64,000 nt of DNA. It comes from Deinococcus koreensis. GTDB lineage: Bacteria; Deinococcota; Deinococci; Deinococcales; Deinococcaceae. Under the pieces are notes generated by a model. The model worked only from the letters and a program-made list of their open reading frames with translations. It was not told the origin of the DNA and ran no database searches. The DNA is taken from positions 372,001 to 436,000 of the forward strand of contig NZ_PPPD01000001.1 of assembly GCF_002901445.1 (NCBI RefSeq). Direction: 5' to 3'. Shown here one piece after another: positions 1 to 10,371 of the stretch (position 1 is the stretch's first letter; the number at the start of each line of letters is the position of its first letter). The position numbers and the translations under genes are program-made.

Positions 1-2
1 CG

Positions 3-179
3 GGGCTGACCGAACTGGCCGCCGAGGTCGCCGCCAGCCCCGACGACGCCGTGCGCGTGTCGGCCGCCGAGTTCATTCTGGAAGGCCTGTACGGGCGCAA
101 AAAGCTCTCGCGCGCCGAGGAACTGTACGCCGCGCCGGAGCCCGAAACCCGTCAGCAGCGCGGCGGCCGCTGGAACTGA
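3..179 (+). CDS. C-terminal end of a CDS entering from the left (AAA+/Mg-chelatase-like?)
   Basis: The last 58 codons of a gene that begins before the window, ending in TGA. The visible part is a charged helical tail containing the stretch [14 protein letters not shown] and ending QQRGGRWN. From memory this tail resembles the C-terminus of Deinococcus magnesium-chelatase-like AAA+ ATPases, but no Walker or sensor motif is inside the window, so the family call is a guess. The reading frame itself is well supported by codon use. Nothing in the next 250 bases continues it, so it is the last gene of its unit. Confidence 0.5.
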   Translation, partial: GLTELAAEVAASPDDAVRVSAAEFILEGLYGRKKLSRAEELYAAPEPETRQQRGGRWN

Positions 180-440
180 GCCGCCGGGCCGAGCAGCAGC
201 GCCCCCTCTGAACCCACGCCACCCATCCACCCCACACGGCCGTCAGGCGAGCGCACCCTCAGCGGCTCGCCTGACGCCTTTCTCTGGCTGCATGAGCGGT
301 CTGGCTGCACGGTTCATCCGACCCCACGCGCTGGATGATCCGGCTGAACCTCCCAGGCTCGTGAGGCTGGATGGACAGGTTCCCGGGTCATATCGGATCT
401 TCCGCACATTCCGGCCCTGGAATCCCCTACCTTGCAGGGA

Positions 441-986
441 ATGATCAGAGGCTTCTGTCTGGCGGTTCTCCTGCTGACTCCCACCGCCCACGCTGCAGAA
501 GCGTCGCCCTTCTCGCTGGGCAGTCAGTGGACACTGCTGTTCCGCTCGGCGGGCAGCGGAGGGATGGGCAGTGGAGGAGCGGCCACCCCAGGCCAGCCGG
601 GCGGCACCACCTTCACAGTCGTGAGCGTGGAACAGTCGGCGGGCACGGAGCGCGGCTTCGGTCTGGTGGCCGGGCAGCGGAAGTACAACACCCTGACGGT
701 GCTCAGCACCACGGATGGCTCCCTGATGGTGGCGGACCTGACCGTGAGCGCCGCGAACCAGGGCAAGTTGCGGGTCTGCGCCTTCGGGACGCTGCGCCCG
801 CCGCAGCGCAGCGGCCTGAAGCTGCTGATCCCGCCGGGCCAGCTCGATCAGGCGATGGCCGCCCTCAGGAAGAAGCTGGGGACTCTCCGGTCGACCCAGC
901 CCGGCATCAACGCCCTGACGGCGCTGCGCCGGGCCGCCGGCCCCTCGGCCGACGGTTCCACCTGCACGCTGCGCCGGCTGCGCTGA
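441..986 (+). CDS. Secreted protein of unknown function
   Basis: Encodes 181 aa. Residues 1-18 form a signal peptide with an Ala-x-Ala cleavage site (TAHA before AEA), so export is expected. The mature part has a short Gly/Ser-rich stretch (GSGGMGSGG) near residue 45 and two widely spaced cysteines, which could form a disulfide. I recognise no family. The start is set at ATG 441 rather than the in-frame TTG 432, because a TACCTT -10 box at 428-433 lies exactly 7 nt upstream; this is the leaderless spacing used throughout the window. The box also overlaps the TTG. It stands alone, with no same-strand neighbour close by. Confidence 0.7.
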   Translation: MIRGFCLAVLLLTPTAHAAEASPFSLGSQWTLLFRSAGSGGMGSGGAATPGQPGGTTFTVVSVEQSAGTERGFGLVAGQRKYNTLTVLSTTDGSLMVADLTVSAANQGKLRVCAFGTLRPPQRSGLKLLIPPGQLDQAMAALRKKLGTLRSTQPGINALTALRRAAGPSADGSTCTLRRLR

Positions 987-1020
987 TCGGGCCGGGGCGG
1001 TGGGCGAGTGCCGAGGCAGG

Positions 1021-1569
1021 CTACCCGTTCAGGTCGGTGCCGCTCCGGGCGCCCAGCGTCCGGTACACGGCCCCGGCCGCCACGCCTCCCAGCGTGTACC
1101 ACGCCACCGTCAGGCCGCGCGTCATGGACGTCTCGCCCGGCTGATGCCCCAGCCCCAGCCTGGGCGGCAGGAAGGCGCCGCCCAGCCCCGCCGCCAGCCC
1201 GAGTGCGGCGCCCCGGCCCAGCGCCCCCCCGTCCCCACCCAGGCGCTGCCCACCCAGGCCGACCAGCGCGTAATACAGCGAATTGCTGGCCAGATCGGCG
1301 GCCATCGTGGAGAGGTACAGGGCCTCGCCGCGTGGAGGCTGTACCCCCGTTGCGCGCAGGGTCTTGCTCAGGCCGCGCTCCCCAATCACGTCCATGCGGG
1401 GCGCGTGGGGCAGGGCGCGGCGCACGCCCTCGTTGAGCAGCGTCACGGTGACGGCGCCCGCCAGACCACTCAGGGTCAGGCGCAGCCAGGTCGGCAGGGG
1501 GCGCCGGATGGCCGGGGATTCGTGGGCCGGCGGGCGCGGCACGGGCTCGTTCGTTCGCTCATCGGACAT
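1021..1569 (-). CDS. Small integral membrane protein of unknown function
   Basis: Encodes 182 aa. The N-terminal 25 residues are polar and proline-rich. About four hydrophobic segments follow: near residues 28-46, 90-106, 118-134 and 150-166, several rich in Gly and Ala. It therefore probably sits in the inner membrane. I see no catalytic or transport motif and cannot name a family. It is convergent with the secreted-protein gene to its left, with only 34 bases between the two stops. No clear TANNNT box is seen at its ATG. Confidence 0.65.
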   Translation of the reverse strand: MSDERTNEPVPRPPAHESPAIRRPLPTWLRLTLSGLAGAVTVTLLNEGVRRALPHAPRMDVIGERGLSKTLRATGVQPPRGEALYLSTMAADLASNSLYYALVGLGGQRLGGDGGALGRGAALGLAAGLGGAFLPPRLGLGHQPGETSMTRGLTVAWYTLGGVAAGAVYRTLGARSGTDLNG

Positions 1570-1824
1570 AGGGTCATCGGAGCACAGGGGCCCGGGAGCG
1601 GGATGTGGGCACGGTCAGTCCATGCTTATCCGGACGCCGCCCCAACCGGTCGGTCTGGGATTCGATCCGGGCAACAGGGCCCGCAGCGCTGCGGAACAGA
1701 GGGGAAACCAGGCGGGATGCCGGGCGATGGACGAACATGCGGCGATGTCTCCAGCGTCCGGGAGTCGGGCGCATTCCGGCTGAACCGCCACGCTCCCGCC
1801 CCGGCCATGCTCTAGCCTCGGCCC
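1570..1824. other. Divergent intergenic region, 255 bases
   Basis: Separates the membrane-protein gene on the minus strand from the plus-strand gene at 1825. The only signal I can support is the TAGCCT box at 1813-1818 that serves the gene at 1825. A TTCGATCC stretch near 1662 recalls a tRNA T-loop, but no stem pairs around it. Confidence 0.4.
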
Positions 1825-2487
1825 ATGCTGCCCGCGCACCTGCACGAACTCGTGGAGTTCCATGCGCCCCTCTCGACCCTGCAACGCGGGCAGGGCGGCG
1901 CCGTGACGCTGCTGACCCCCGGCGTGAACGTGCTGGCGCTGAACGCGACCTTTCTGCCCGATGATCTGGCCGGTGCTGATCTGGACGGCCCCGATCTGGA
2001 CGCGGTGCGGAACGGGCACGAGGGCCAGGGACTGCCGGCGCTGATGGCCTCGGGTCGGCCTCTCGCCGGAGCCAGGGAAGTGGCGCGGCTGGTGGTCGGT
2101 GCCTGGGCTCCTGCTGCGGTGCCGGCCCCCTCCGACGTGGTCGTGGAGCAGGTCTCGCGCCTGCACCTGGGCACCTGGGCTGCCGTGCTGGCGAGCGCCC
2201 ACGGCACGCCCGGCTGGGCGCAGGCCCTGGCCCGGCACCTCGCGCCCCGGCTGGAAGGCGACCGCCAGAGCGTACTGCTGATGGCCTACCGGGCCGGCGA
2301 GGCGGTGGGCGCGCTGCTCTGGCGGCGCGGCGCGGCGCACCTCTGGGGAGCGGCCGATGGACATGCGGCGCGACCCCTGCTCGACGCGGCCTTCGCCCTG
2401 GAAGGAACGTTGAGGGTGTCGGTCGCGGGGGCTGAGCCGCTTCAGTTGACCGACCCGCGCCCCGTCATCTATTCCGTGCTGGACTGA
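1825..2487 (+). CDS. Hypothetical protein, 220 aa
   Basis: Cytosolic by appearance: no signal peptide or membrane segment. It is leucine- and alanine-rich with alternating strands and helices. The C-terminal half (VLLMAYRAGEAVGALLWRRG) looks like the core of a small alpha/beta domain, possibly a diverged acetyltransferase fold, but I see no acetyl-CoA loop and do not assign it. The start is supported by a TAGCCT box at 1813-1818, 6 nt before the ATG (leaderless). It is convergent with the exonuclease gene at 2518, 30 bases away. Confidence 0.65.
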   Translation: MLPAHLHELVEFHAPLSTLQRGQGGAVTLLTPGVNVLALNATFLPDDLAGADLDGPDLDAVRNGHEGQGLPALMASGRPLAGAREVARLVVGAWAPAAVPAPSDVVVEQVSRLHLGTWAAVLASAHGTPGWAQALARHLAPRLEGDRQSVLLMAYRAGEAVGALLWRRGAAHLWGAADGHAARPLLDAAFALEGTLRVSVAGAEPLQLTDPRPVIYSVLD

Positions 2488-2517
2488 GCTGGTCTCGGCT
2501 GAGAGCGGCGGGGTCGC

Positions 2518-3060
2518 CTAGGCCCGCACCTGCAGCATCTCCAGCAGTCTCAGGTAGGCCTGGGCCGTCACCTGCACGTCGCCGAACGAGCGGTGACGGC
2601 CGCCGGGCGCGAAATTCAGGCCCAGCCGGTCGGCCAGCACGGTCAGGTTGTGGGCGCGCTCCTTAGGGAAGGCGCGGCGCGAGAGCTGCACGGTGCAGAG
2701 TTCCGCCGCCGGTTTCCATTCCAGACCCAGGCGGCGGGCGTTCTCGCGCATGAAGCCGCCGTCGAAGCCGATGTTGTGGGCCACGACCGGCGAGCCGGCC
2801 ACGAAGTCGAGGAATTCCGGCAGCACCTGCTCGATGGTCGGCGCGCGGCGCACCATCTCGTTGCTGATGCCGTGGACGCGCTCGGCGTGCCAGGGGATGA
2901 TCATGGGCTCGCCGGCCGCGTTGGTCGGGCGCACCAGGGTCTCGTATCTCAGGTCTTCCTCGACCCGGCCGTCCACCACCCGCACGGCGCCGATCTCGAC
3001 GATGCCGTCGCGCTCGGGCGAGAGGCCCGTGGTTTCCAGGTCGAACACCACCACATTCAC
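2518..3060 (-). CDS. DEDDh 3'-5' exonuclease (DnaQ/epsilon-like)
   Basis: A 180-aa, single-domain exonuclease that hydrolyses DNA or RNA from the 3' end with two metal ions. All five DEDDh residues are visible: Asp7 and Glu9 (FDLETTG), Asp100 (HNIGFDGGF), His156 and Asp161 (HRSFGD). Its length is that of a stand-alone epsilon-type proofreading or repair nuclease, with no C-terminal polymerase-binding tail. It starts with GTG 3060, supported by TAGGCT at 3068-3073 on the minus strand, 7 nt away (leaderless). Its upstream neighbour is the UV endonuclease gene, but 28 bases and its own promoter separate them. It could be the polymerase III epsilon subunit or an accessory exonuclease. Confidence 0.9.
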   Translation of the reverse strand: MNVVVFDLETTGLSPERDGIVEIGAVRVVDGRVEEDLRYETLVRPTNAAGEPMIIPWHAERVHGISNEMVRRAPTIEQVLPEFLDFVAGSPVVAHNIGFDGGFMRENARRLGLEWKPAAELCTVQLSRRAFPKERAHNLTVLADRLGLNFAPGGRHRSFGDVQVTAQAYLRLLEMLQVRA

Positions 3061-3088
3061 GCCCCGCAGCCTAGCGCGCCGGAAGCGC

Positions 3089-3981
3089 TCACTCCACCCG
3101 CCCGGTGAGCGCGGCGATGGCCTCCTCCTTGCCCTTGGCCTCGACCTCGATCCAGGGCACGTCGGCGTAGGCGCTGGGCAGATGCGTGATCAGGTGGCTG
3201 TGGCGCCGATCAGCGGGGCCGTCGATGCCGTTGCTGAGGTGCACGATCTGCCACTCGGGCGGCTGCCAGGTGGAGCGGGCCGCCAGCACCCACTCGCGCA
3301 CGCTGGGATGCTCCTGGTCGGGCAGGGCCTCATGGACGACGTGGTGGTGGGCGTCGAAGACCATCGGCACGCCGGTCAGCAGGCAGACCGGCAGCAGGTC
3401 GGCGGGGCCATAGGCGCGTTCGTCGTTCTCCAGGCCCAGGCGCAGCCGCACGCCGTCCGGCAGGTCGGGGATTACGGCGGCCAGTTCGGCGGCGCGGCCC
3501 CCCTTGCCGCCGTGCAGCAGCAGCAGGTTCCAGGGGCTGCGTTCCAGGCCCAGGCCGTCCATGACCCGGGCGTGGGCGACCAGGGCGCGCACGCTCGCCA
3601 CGCGCACCTCGGGCCGGTCGGAGTTCAGCACGATGAACTGCTCCGGGTGCATCAGCACGCGGATCCCGGCGTCCTGAAAGGCCTGCCCGGCCGCCCGCAG
3701 GGACGGGGCCAGCTCGCCGAGCACCTCCTCGCCGGTCGGGTCGTCATCCAGGTCGAGCATGGGGAACAGGCTGGAACTCAGGCGGTACAGACGGATGCCG
3801 CGCGCCGCGCAGTACGCGGCGGCCGCGTGCGTGCGGGCGATGTTGTGCGCGTAGAGGTCGAGCAGCTTCGCCCGTCGCTCCTCAGGCGCCAGTTTGCGGT
3901 AGTTGGTCAGCGTGACCGTCCGGAAGCGCAGTTCCGGGCCGACCGTCATGCACACCAGACCGTAGGCGGGCGTGACCAGGG

Positions 3982-3985
<4 letters not shown>
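3089..3985 (-). CDS. uvsE: UV damage endonuclease UvsE
   Basis: A 298-aa TIM-barrel metalloenzyme that nicks DNA 5' to UV photoproducts and other lesions, the alternative to UvrABC in Deinococcus. Family motifs are in order: GLVCMT near the N-terminus, [48 protein letters not shown], and a terminal [13 protein letters not shown] with the conserved lysine. The start is GTG 3985: AAGGGAGG lies just upstream, and the homologous sequence ([13 protein letters not shown]) begins there. A longer open frame reaching 4087 is rejected. The GTGA at 3982-3985 overlaps the stop of the DUF2256 gene, so the two are translationally coupled. Confidence 0.93.
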
Positions 3986-4164
<179 letters not shown>

Positions 4165-4290
4165 CACTGCAGTCTGCCGGGCTGGACTGGCGCGGACTGT
4201 GGGATCGACTTAACCGAGACCTGTGGTTTGGCCGTCACTCTCACCGTTTCAGGGCCTCAACAAAGCCAGGCACCTTCAGCGCGCGGGGGG

Positions 4291-5379
<1,089 letters not shown>

Positions 5380-5430
5380 GGCAGGGAGAGTCCTTTGGGA
5401 GAGAGGGGCCTGGAGGGAGGAACGAAAGAG

Positions 5431-5461
5431 CGCCCGGCGGCCTTGTCGGGCTCACCGGGCG
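5431..5461 (-). terminator. Attenuator hairpin upstream of the DAHP synthase gene
   Basis: On the minus-strand RNA, CGCCCGGUG pairs with CGCCGGGCG (one G-U pair). The stem is extended by an inner GCC/GGC and followed by CUCUUUCGUUC. It lies between the leader peptide stop and the Shine-Dalgarno sequence of the DAHP synthase gene, so it can act as a conditional terminator. Its 5' arm (GCCCGG) can instead pair with CCGGGC at the end of the leader ORF, giving an antiterminator. Confidence 0.7.
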
Positions 5462-5483
5462 GCGGGTCGTGAACGGCGCGACG

Positions 5484-5534
5484 CTAGGCCCGGCAGGGCC
5501 GGAACCAATAAAAGGATGCGCCGCGACGCTGCAT
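5484..5534 (-). CDS. Aromatic leader peptide (MQRRGASFYWFRPCRA)
   Basis: A 16-codon ORF ending in TAG. Codons 8-11 are TTT TAT TGG TTC: Phe, Tyr, Trp, Phe in a row, the three end products of the pathway opened by the DAHP synthase encoded 105 bases downstream. TACACT on the minus strand (5541-5546) lies 6 nt before the ATG, so the transcript should begin at or next to this ATG. A short hairpin, GGCCC-tgcc-GGGCC (5487-5500), covers the end of the ORF. A ribosome stalled on FYWF would cover its 5' arm and free GGGCC to pair with the terminator arm. Function is inferred from this layout. Confidence 0.78.
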   Translation of the reverse strand: MQRRGASFYWFRPCRA

Positions 5535-5540
5535 AGGGGC

Positions 5541-5546
5541 AGTGTA
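5541..5546 (-). promoter_or_regulatory. -10 box of the aromatic leader transcript
   Basis: TACACT on the minus strand, 6 nt before the leader ATG. The same hexamer and spacing are found before the aspS leader and before the second DAHP synthase gene at 48663. Confidence 0.65.
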
Positions 5547-5708
5547 GCCGCGCCCTGCGCCCGGCCCGCGCGGGTGGTCTAGGACAGGGCCCGGCCCTGC
5601 AGCGTCCCTGGGGCGACCGGATACTGCAAGGTTGGATGAAGGCCCGGACAATCATCGGCAGGGCCGGTTCTCAGCAACCTTTGCCCCCTGCAGCGCGTAC
5701 TGGAACTG

Positions 5709-6452
5709 ATGAAGCGTTCCCTCACCGTCATGCTCATGTCCCTGGCCCTGCTGGGCGGTCTGGCCGACGCGGCCCGCCGCAGCGGGGGCGGCTTCGGTGG
5801 CAGCCGGAGCCTGCCGCGCAGCAGCCCCTACTCGGCGCCCAGAACCACCTTCCCCCGCCCGGCCCCGCCCCAGGCGCTGCCGCAGAACAACTCGGCCGGC
5901 AGCGCCTACACCGCGCCGCGTTCCTCCAGCCGCGCGCCCTCGGCCGCCCAGCGCTCGGCCGCGCTGCCCAGCACCGCCAGCGTGCGGAATACCCCCGCAA
6001 ACCGCTCGGCCCTGTCCCGCGTCACGCCCTCGCAGCTGAGCGCCTGGAGGAGTGCTCCGCTGCCGCCCGGTGTGCCCAGAAACGCGCTGATCTACAGCGC
6101 CACGAAGAGCAGCGCCTATCAGTACCAGCTCCAGAACGGCCGCTACTACCCCTATCCCCAGAGCTACTACCGCAACAACGGCATCGGCTCCAGCCTGTTC
6201 AAGTACGCGCTGATCTTCATGGCCGTGGACGCCGTGACGGACGCGGCGGCGCTGAATCGGCCCGTGAACGGCACAGCGTTGTCTCCGGAAGTTGGGGGTT
6301 CAGGCGACCTGAGCGACGTGCCGGCGAATCCACCGGTGGTGGCGCCGCCCGCCCAGGGGCCAAACGTCTGGGGCTACGCGGGCGTGGGCCTGCTCGCCGC
6401 CGGCGCGGCATGGTTCACCTTCGGCCGCCGCAAGTCCACGCCGCGCCGCTGA
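5709..6452 (+). CDS. Exported low-complexity protein with C-terminal membrane anchor
   Basis: Encodes 247 aa. Residues 1-21 are a signal peptide (cleavage after LADA). Residues 22-115 are rich in Ser, Pro, Ala, Arg and Gly (RRSGGGFGGSRS...), likely disordered. A Tyr-rich stretch (QLQNGRYYPYPQSYYRN) lies near residue 145, with a hydrophobic segment just after it. The C-terminus has a transmembrane helix (about 222-241) followed by a basic tail (GRRKSTPRR), like a surface anchor. The Gly/Ser/Arg start recalls proteins of the DUF1517 type, but I do not assign it. It is alone on its strand and convergent with the response regulator gene. Confidence 0.7.
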   Translation: MKRSLTVMLMSLALLGGLADAARRSGGGFGGSRSLPRSSPYSAPRTTFPRPAPPQALPQNNSAGSAYTAPRSSSRAPSAAQRSAALPSTASVRNTPANRSALSRVTPSQLSAWRSAPLPPGVPRNALIYSATKSSAYQYQLQNGRYYPYPQSYYRNNGIGSSLFKYALIFMAVDAVTDAAALNRPVNGTALSPEVGGSGDLSDVPANPPVVAPPAQGPNVWGYAGVGLLAAGAAWFTFGRRKSTPRR

Positions 6453-6470
6453 GCGCGGGTGAATACAGAA

Positions 6471-6502
6471 CGGACGGGAGGCGCGCAAGGCCCTCCCGTC
6501 CG
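6471..6502. terminator. Bidirectional terminator-like hairpin
   Basis: An 11-bp perfect inverted repeat (CGGACGGGAGG / CCTCCCGTCCG) with a 10-base loop, between the convergent genes ending at 6452 and 6522. There is no long T-run on either side. Confidence 0.65.
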
Positions 6503-6521
6503 GCGTATCAGAGCAGGTGTG

Positions 6522-7190
<669 letters not shown>

Positions 7191-7605
7191 AAGTGCCCTG
7201 GTGTCTCCTTCGCGCTGGAGGGCCGGAGCAGCACGGCAGACCGTGCTTTGCCGTACCCGTGGCGCTTCCCCGACGTGCCCATCAACTTTGGGTCATGGTA
7301 GGGGCCGGCATGAGGGCGCACGCGCAAGTGTGGTTTAGGCTCCCTTAACAGCCGACTTCGGCGCCCGCGCGCAGCAGGAGGGGATTTGCCGAAATCCGAC
7401 ATGAGAGTTCGGTTCTTCTGGTTAACCTGCTGCCGGAGCGGGGCCGCTTCCTGGTCGCGGGTGGGGACGCCCGGTGGCCTGCCCAGGGAAAGGCGGCGCG
7501 GCCGAACCAGGCGTGTGGGACGGAATCTGCCGGATTGCCGACACTCTGGTCAGCTCCGGTCGATCGTCCAGCCTCCTCCAGGCAACCCGAAAGGGGGTGG
7601 AAGCC
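7191..7605. other. Intergenic region, 415 bases
   Basis: No convincing gene. Open frames crossing it have no start signals. It contains an inverted repeat GGCTCC-cttaaca-GCC near 7338 in the probable promoter region of the response regulator, and a short AACCCgaaaGGGGGT stem near 7592 just past the end of the 94-aa gene, possibly its terminator. The left part is less GC-rich than the coding sequence. Confidence 0.4.
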
Positions 7606-7890
7606 TCAGGACTCGCCGGGCACGTGGATGGAGTCGACCTGTACGCCATGCCGCAGCAGGATGGTCTTGAGCCGCTGCATGGCACTCAGGGCCAGCGGCC
7701 GCTCCTCGGCCCCGAACACCAGCGTGAGGCGGGCGGCCTGTCCGGGCCTGGGCTCCTGGGCCTGCACCTGCAGCGGGCGGCCGAAGGCGGCGTCGTGCAT
7801 CAGGTCGTTCAGGATGCGCGTAAAGCCCAGTTCGTCGACGCCGTCCAGGGTGAAGGCGATGCCCTGGGGCGCGGGGGGTGGGAGGGTCAT
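7606..7890 (-). CDS. Hypothetical protein, 94 aa
   Basis: A small cytosolic protein without signal peptide or membrane segment. It reads as an alpha/beta fold (GIAFTLDGVDELGFTRILNDL ... RLTLVFGAEERPLALSAMQRL). I do not recognise it. The start is well supported by TACCCT on the minus strand (7897-7902), 6 nt before the ATG (leaderless). Own promoter; not in an operon with the GGDEF-EAL gene 84 bases downstream of its promoter. Confidence 0.7.
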   Translation of the reverse strand: MTLPPPAPQGIAFTLDGVDELGFTRILNDLMHDAAFGRPLQVQAQEPRPGQAARLTLVFGAEERPLALSAMQRLKTILLRHGVQVDSIHVPGES

Positions 7891-7974
7891 GGGCGCAGGG
7901 TAGCGCGCCGCCAGACCGGCGGAACCGGGGCTGTGCCGGGATCGGGCACGGAGCCGCCGGACGACCCGGCGCGT

Positions 7975-10074
7975 TCAGGGCAGCAGCGCGATTCTGCGGG
8001 CCTGCAGGAAAGCCGGCACCTGGGGAGCGTCCAGCGCGGCGGCGTACAGGTAGCCCTGGCCGGCCTCGCAGCCCAGGTCGCGCAGCATGCGGGCCTGACC
8101 GGGCGTCTCGATGCCCTCGGCCAGCACCTTGAGGTTCAGCTGCTTGCCCAGCCGGATGATGGTCTCGGCGATCCCGGCCGCCTCCAGACTGCCGGGCAAT
8201 TCCCGCACGAACGAACGGTCGACCTTGATGGTGTGGATGGGCAGCCGGTGCAGATAGCTCAGGCTGGAGTAGCCCGTGCCGAAATCGTCGACCGCCACCT
8301 TGAGGCCCAGGGCGGAGAGCCGGCTCAGCGTGCCGTAGGCGTCGAGATCAGGGGCGCCGCTCATCAGCAGGCTCTCGGTGATTTCCAGGATCAGGGCCTG
8401 CGGGGGCAGCCCGTGGAGTTCCAGCAGGGCCTCGATCTGTCCGACGATGTCGTCCTGCAGCAGCTGCGCCGCGCTGAGGTTCACCGCCACCGGGATGCAG
8501 ACCCCCGAGTCGCGCCAGACGGTGATCTGGGTCGCCACCTGGGAGAGCATCCAGTGGCCCAGCTGGGTGATCAGCCCGGCCTCCTCGGCGATGGCGATGA
8601 AGATGTCCGGGGAGATCTCGCCGCGCGTCGGGTGGGTCCAGCGCAGCAGGGCCTCGAAGCCGCAGACCTCCTGGGTGTGCAGGTTGACCTGCGGCTGGTA
8701 CGCCACCCCCAGCCCGGTCTGGCGACCCGACACCGGGCAGGGGCCGCCCTGCGACAGCGTGTCGCGCAGATCCTGTTCCAGCTGCAGGCGCTCGACCCGG
8801 GCGGCGTTCATGTCCGGCTGGTAGGCGATGACCCGGCCCGGCCACTGCTGCTTGACCTGCTCGGTGGCCAGGGCCGCGTAGCGCAGCAGGGTCTCGGCGT
8901 CCCGGCTGTCGTCCGGGGCCACACTCAGGCCCGCGCTCACCCCCGGGTGGAAGGTGTGCCCCTGGATCTGCACCGGCTGCCGCAACGCCTCGCAGACCTG
9001 CTCGGCGTGAACCTCCAGGCTGGCCCGGTCGCTCAGATGGGTGATCATCAGCACGAATTCGTCGCTGCCCAGGCGGGCCGCCTGGCCGCCCGTCAGGGCC
9101 GCGCGCTGCAGGCGCTCGGCGCTCAGGCGCAGCAGTTCGTCGCCGGCCGCGTGGCCCAGCAGGTCGTTGAGGCGCTTGAAGCGGTCGAAATCCACGTGCA
9201 GCAGGCCCACCAGCGAGCCTTCCCGGCGCGGCCCCTGACCCAGCGGACTCCCCAGGTGGCTCCCCAACGGACTGCCCAGCTGACTGCCCAGCCGGCTGCC
9301 CAGGTGGCGCAGCAGGCCACGCCGGTTGAGCAGGCCGGTGAGTTCGTCGTGGAAGGCGTACTGGGACAGCTCCTGGCGCAGCCGCTCCTGTTCGGCCGCC
9401 ACGCCCAGCAGGTCGGCCATCCAGGCGGCCTCGGTGGTGATGTCCGGGGGCAGGTGGTCGGGGAAGGTCAGGCGCAGCAGGGCGTCCCGCGGGGCCCCCC
9501 GGCTGCGAACCGGCACCAGCCAGGTCGGCCGGGTCGCGCCCGGCAGCATGACGTCGGCGTCCGGGAACAGCTCGGCGTAGGCGCCGGGGTAGCGCCGCTG
9601 CAGGATCGTCCGGATGGCGCCGAGCACATCGTTGACCGTGCCGCTCTGCACCACCAGCCGCATCACGTCGGCCTGGCTGCGGTGGGCCTCCTGATCCTGT
9701 CCGAGCTGCCCCAGCAGGCCGTTGAGGGCCGTGGCGGCCCGCGCCAGATCGTCGTCCTGTCCGGCCAGCTGCAGCCGGGCCAGCCGCCCGGGGGACCGCA
9801 GCGCCTGTTCCAGAAACCGTCTCAGGTCGCCGATCCGGCGGTGGATGAAGTGATCCAGGCACCACACCAGCGCAACCACCACCAGACCGCTGGTGAGCAG
9901 CATCAGCAGCATGGAGCGCAGGGACGCCGGGCCGACTCCACCCGCCAGCCAGGTCGGGCCGATCAGCCACAGCGACAGCCCATGCAGCGCCACGCCCAGC
10001 AGACTCAGGACGATCAGGGTCGTCAGGAGTTGGGCGCGCAGGCTGGCTCGGGGTCGGAACGGCTGGTCTGGCAT
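7975..10074 (-). CDS. Membrane GGDEF-EAL protein, probable c-di-GMP phosphodiesterase
   Basis: Encodes 699 aa. Two transmembrane helices (about 14-37 and 53-73) flank a short periplasmic loop. A HAMP-like helix and a GAF-like stretch follow, then GGDEF (about 235-410) and EAL (about 435-695). The GGDEF signature is GSDEF, so cyclase activity is uncertain. The EAL residues look intact: FEALLRW, ILEITES, DDFGTGYSS, IKVDRSFV, LAEGIET, so c-di-GMP hydrolysis is likely. Five tetrapeptide repeats (LGSR LGSQ LGSP LGSH LGSP) at residues 258-277 interrupt the start of the GGDEF domain. ATG 10074 is preferred to TTG 10092 because GAGGGG lies 10 nt upstream of it. Confidence 0.92.
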   Translation of the reverse strand: MPDQPFRPRASLRAQLLTTLIVLSLLGVALHGLSLWLIGPTWLAGGVGPASLRSMLLMLLTSGLVVVALVWCLDHFIHRRIGDLRRFLEQALRSPGRLARLQLAGQDDDLARAATALNGLLGQLGQDQEAHRSQADVMRLVVQSGTVNDVLGAIRTILQRRYPGAYAELFPDADVMLPGATRPTWLVPVRSRGAPRDALLRLTFPDHLPPDITTEAAWMADLLGVAAEQERLRQELSQYAFHDELTGLLNRRGLLRHLGSRLGSQLGSPLGSHLGSPLGQGPRREGSLVGLLHVDFDRFKRLNDLLGHAAGDELLRLSAERLQRAALTGGQAARLGSDEFVLMITHLSDRASLEVHAEQVCEALRQPVQIQGHTFHPGVSAGLSVAPDDSRDAETLLRYAALATEQVKQQWPGRVIAYQPDMNAARVERLQLEQDLRDTLSQGGPCPVSGRQTGLGVAYQPQVNLHTQEVCGFEALLRWTHPTRGEISPDIFIAIAEEAGLITQLGHWMLSQVATQITVWRDSGVCIPVAVNLSAAQLLQDDIVGQIEALLELHGLPPQALILEITESLLMSGAPDLDAYGTLSRLSALGLKVAVDDFGTGYSSLSYLHRLPIHTIKVDRSFVRELPGSLEAAGIAETIIRLGKQLNLKVLAEGIETPGQARMLRDLGCEAGQGYLYAAALDAPQVPAFLQARRIALLP
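9238..9303 (-). repeat. 12-bp tandem repeats encoding LGSx inside the GGDEF domain
   Basis: Five consecutive copies of a 12-base unit encoding Leu-Gly-Ser-x (x = R, Q, P, H, P), then LGQG. They lie between the NRRGLLRH helix and the VDFDRFK strand of the GGDEF domain, where homologues have a short loop. Confidence 0.8.
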
Positions 10075-10332
10075 CACAGAAAGTCCCCTCAATGCGAACT
10101 ATGTCACATCCGTGGATGAGTCCGGTATGGCGGGCCGGTGGCGATGGTCGGTCGGTGGAGCGTGTCCTGCGGGACATCCAGGCCAGAGGCCGGGGAAGGG
10201 AGACGGGCGGCGCACATTACAGGACGCGCATCATAGGAACGGTGGAGAGGGAGGGCTGCAGGTGCAGAGTGTTCGGGTGGACGCCGGGAACCCGAAACCG
10301 CACACCCCCGGTGGATCGCTCCGATGCTGAAT

Positions 10333-10362
10333 GGTTTGACGTCCGATGTTATACATCAAACC
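10333..10362. promoter_or_regulatory. Operator-like inverted repeat
   Basis: GGTTTGACGT, 10 bases, then ACATCAAACC: 9 of 10 positions pair. Nested in it is a perfect GATGT-TAT-ACATC palindrome (10345-10357). The half-sites are two helical turns apart, as for a dimeric regulator. Confidence 0.45.
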
Positions 10363-10371
10363 GCTTCCAGA

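Noticed and set aside
1640..1690. tRNA-like TTCGATCC stretch
   Set aside because: No T-stem pairs around it and no acceptor or anticodon arm is found on either strand.
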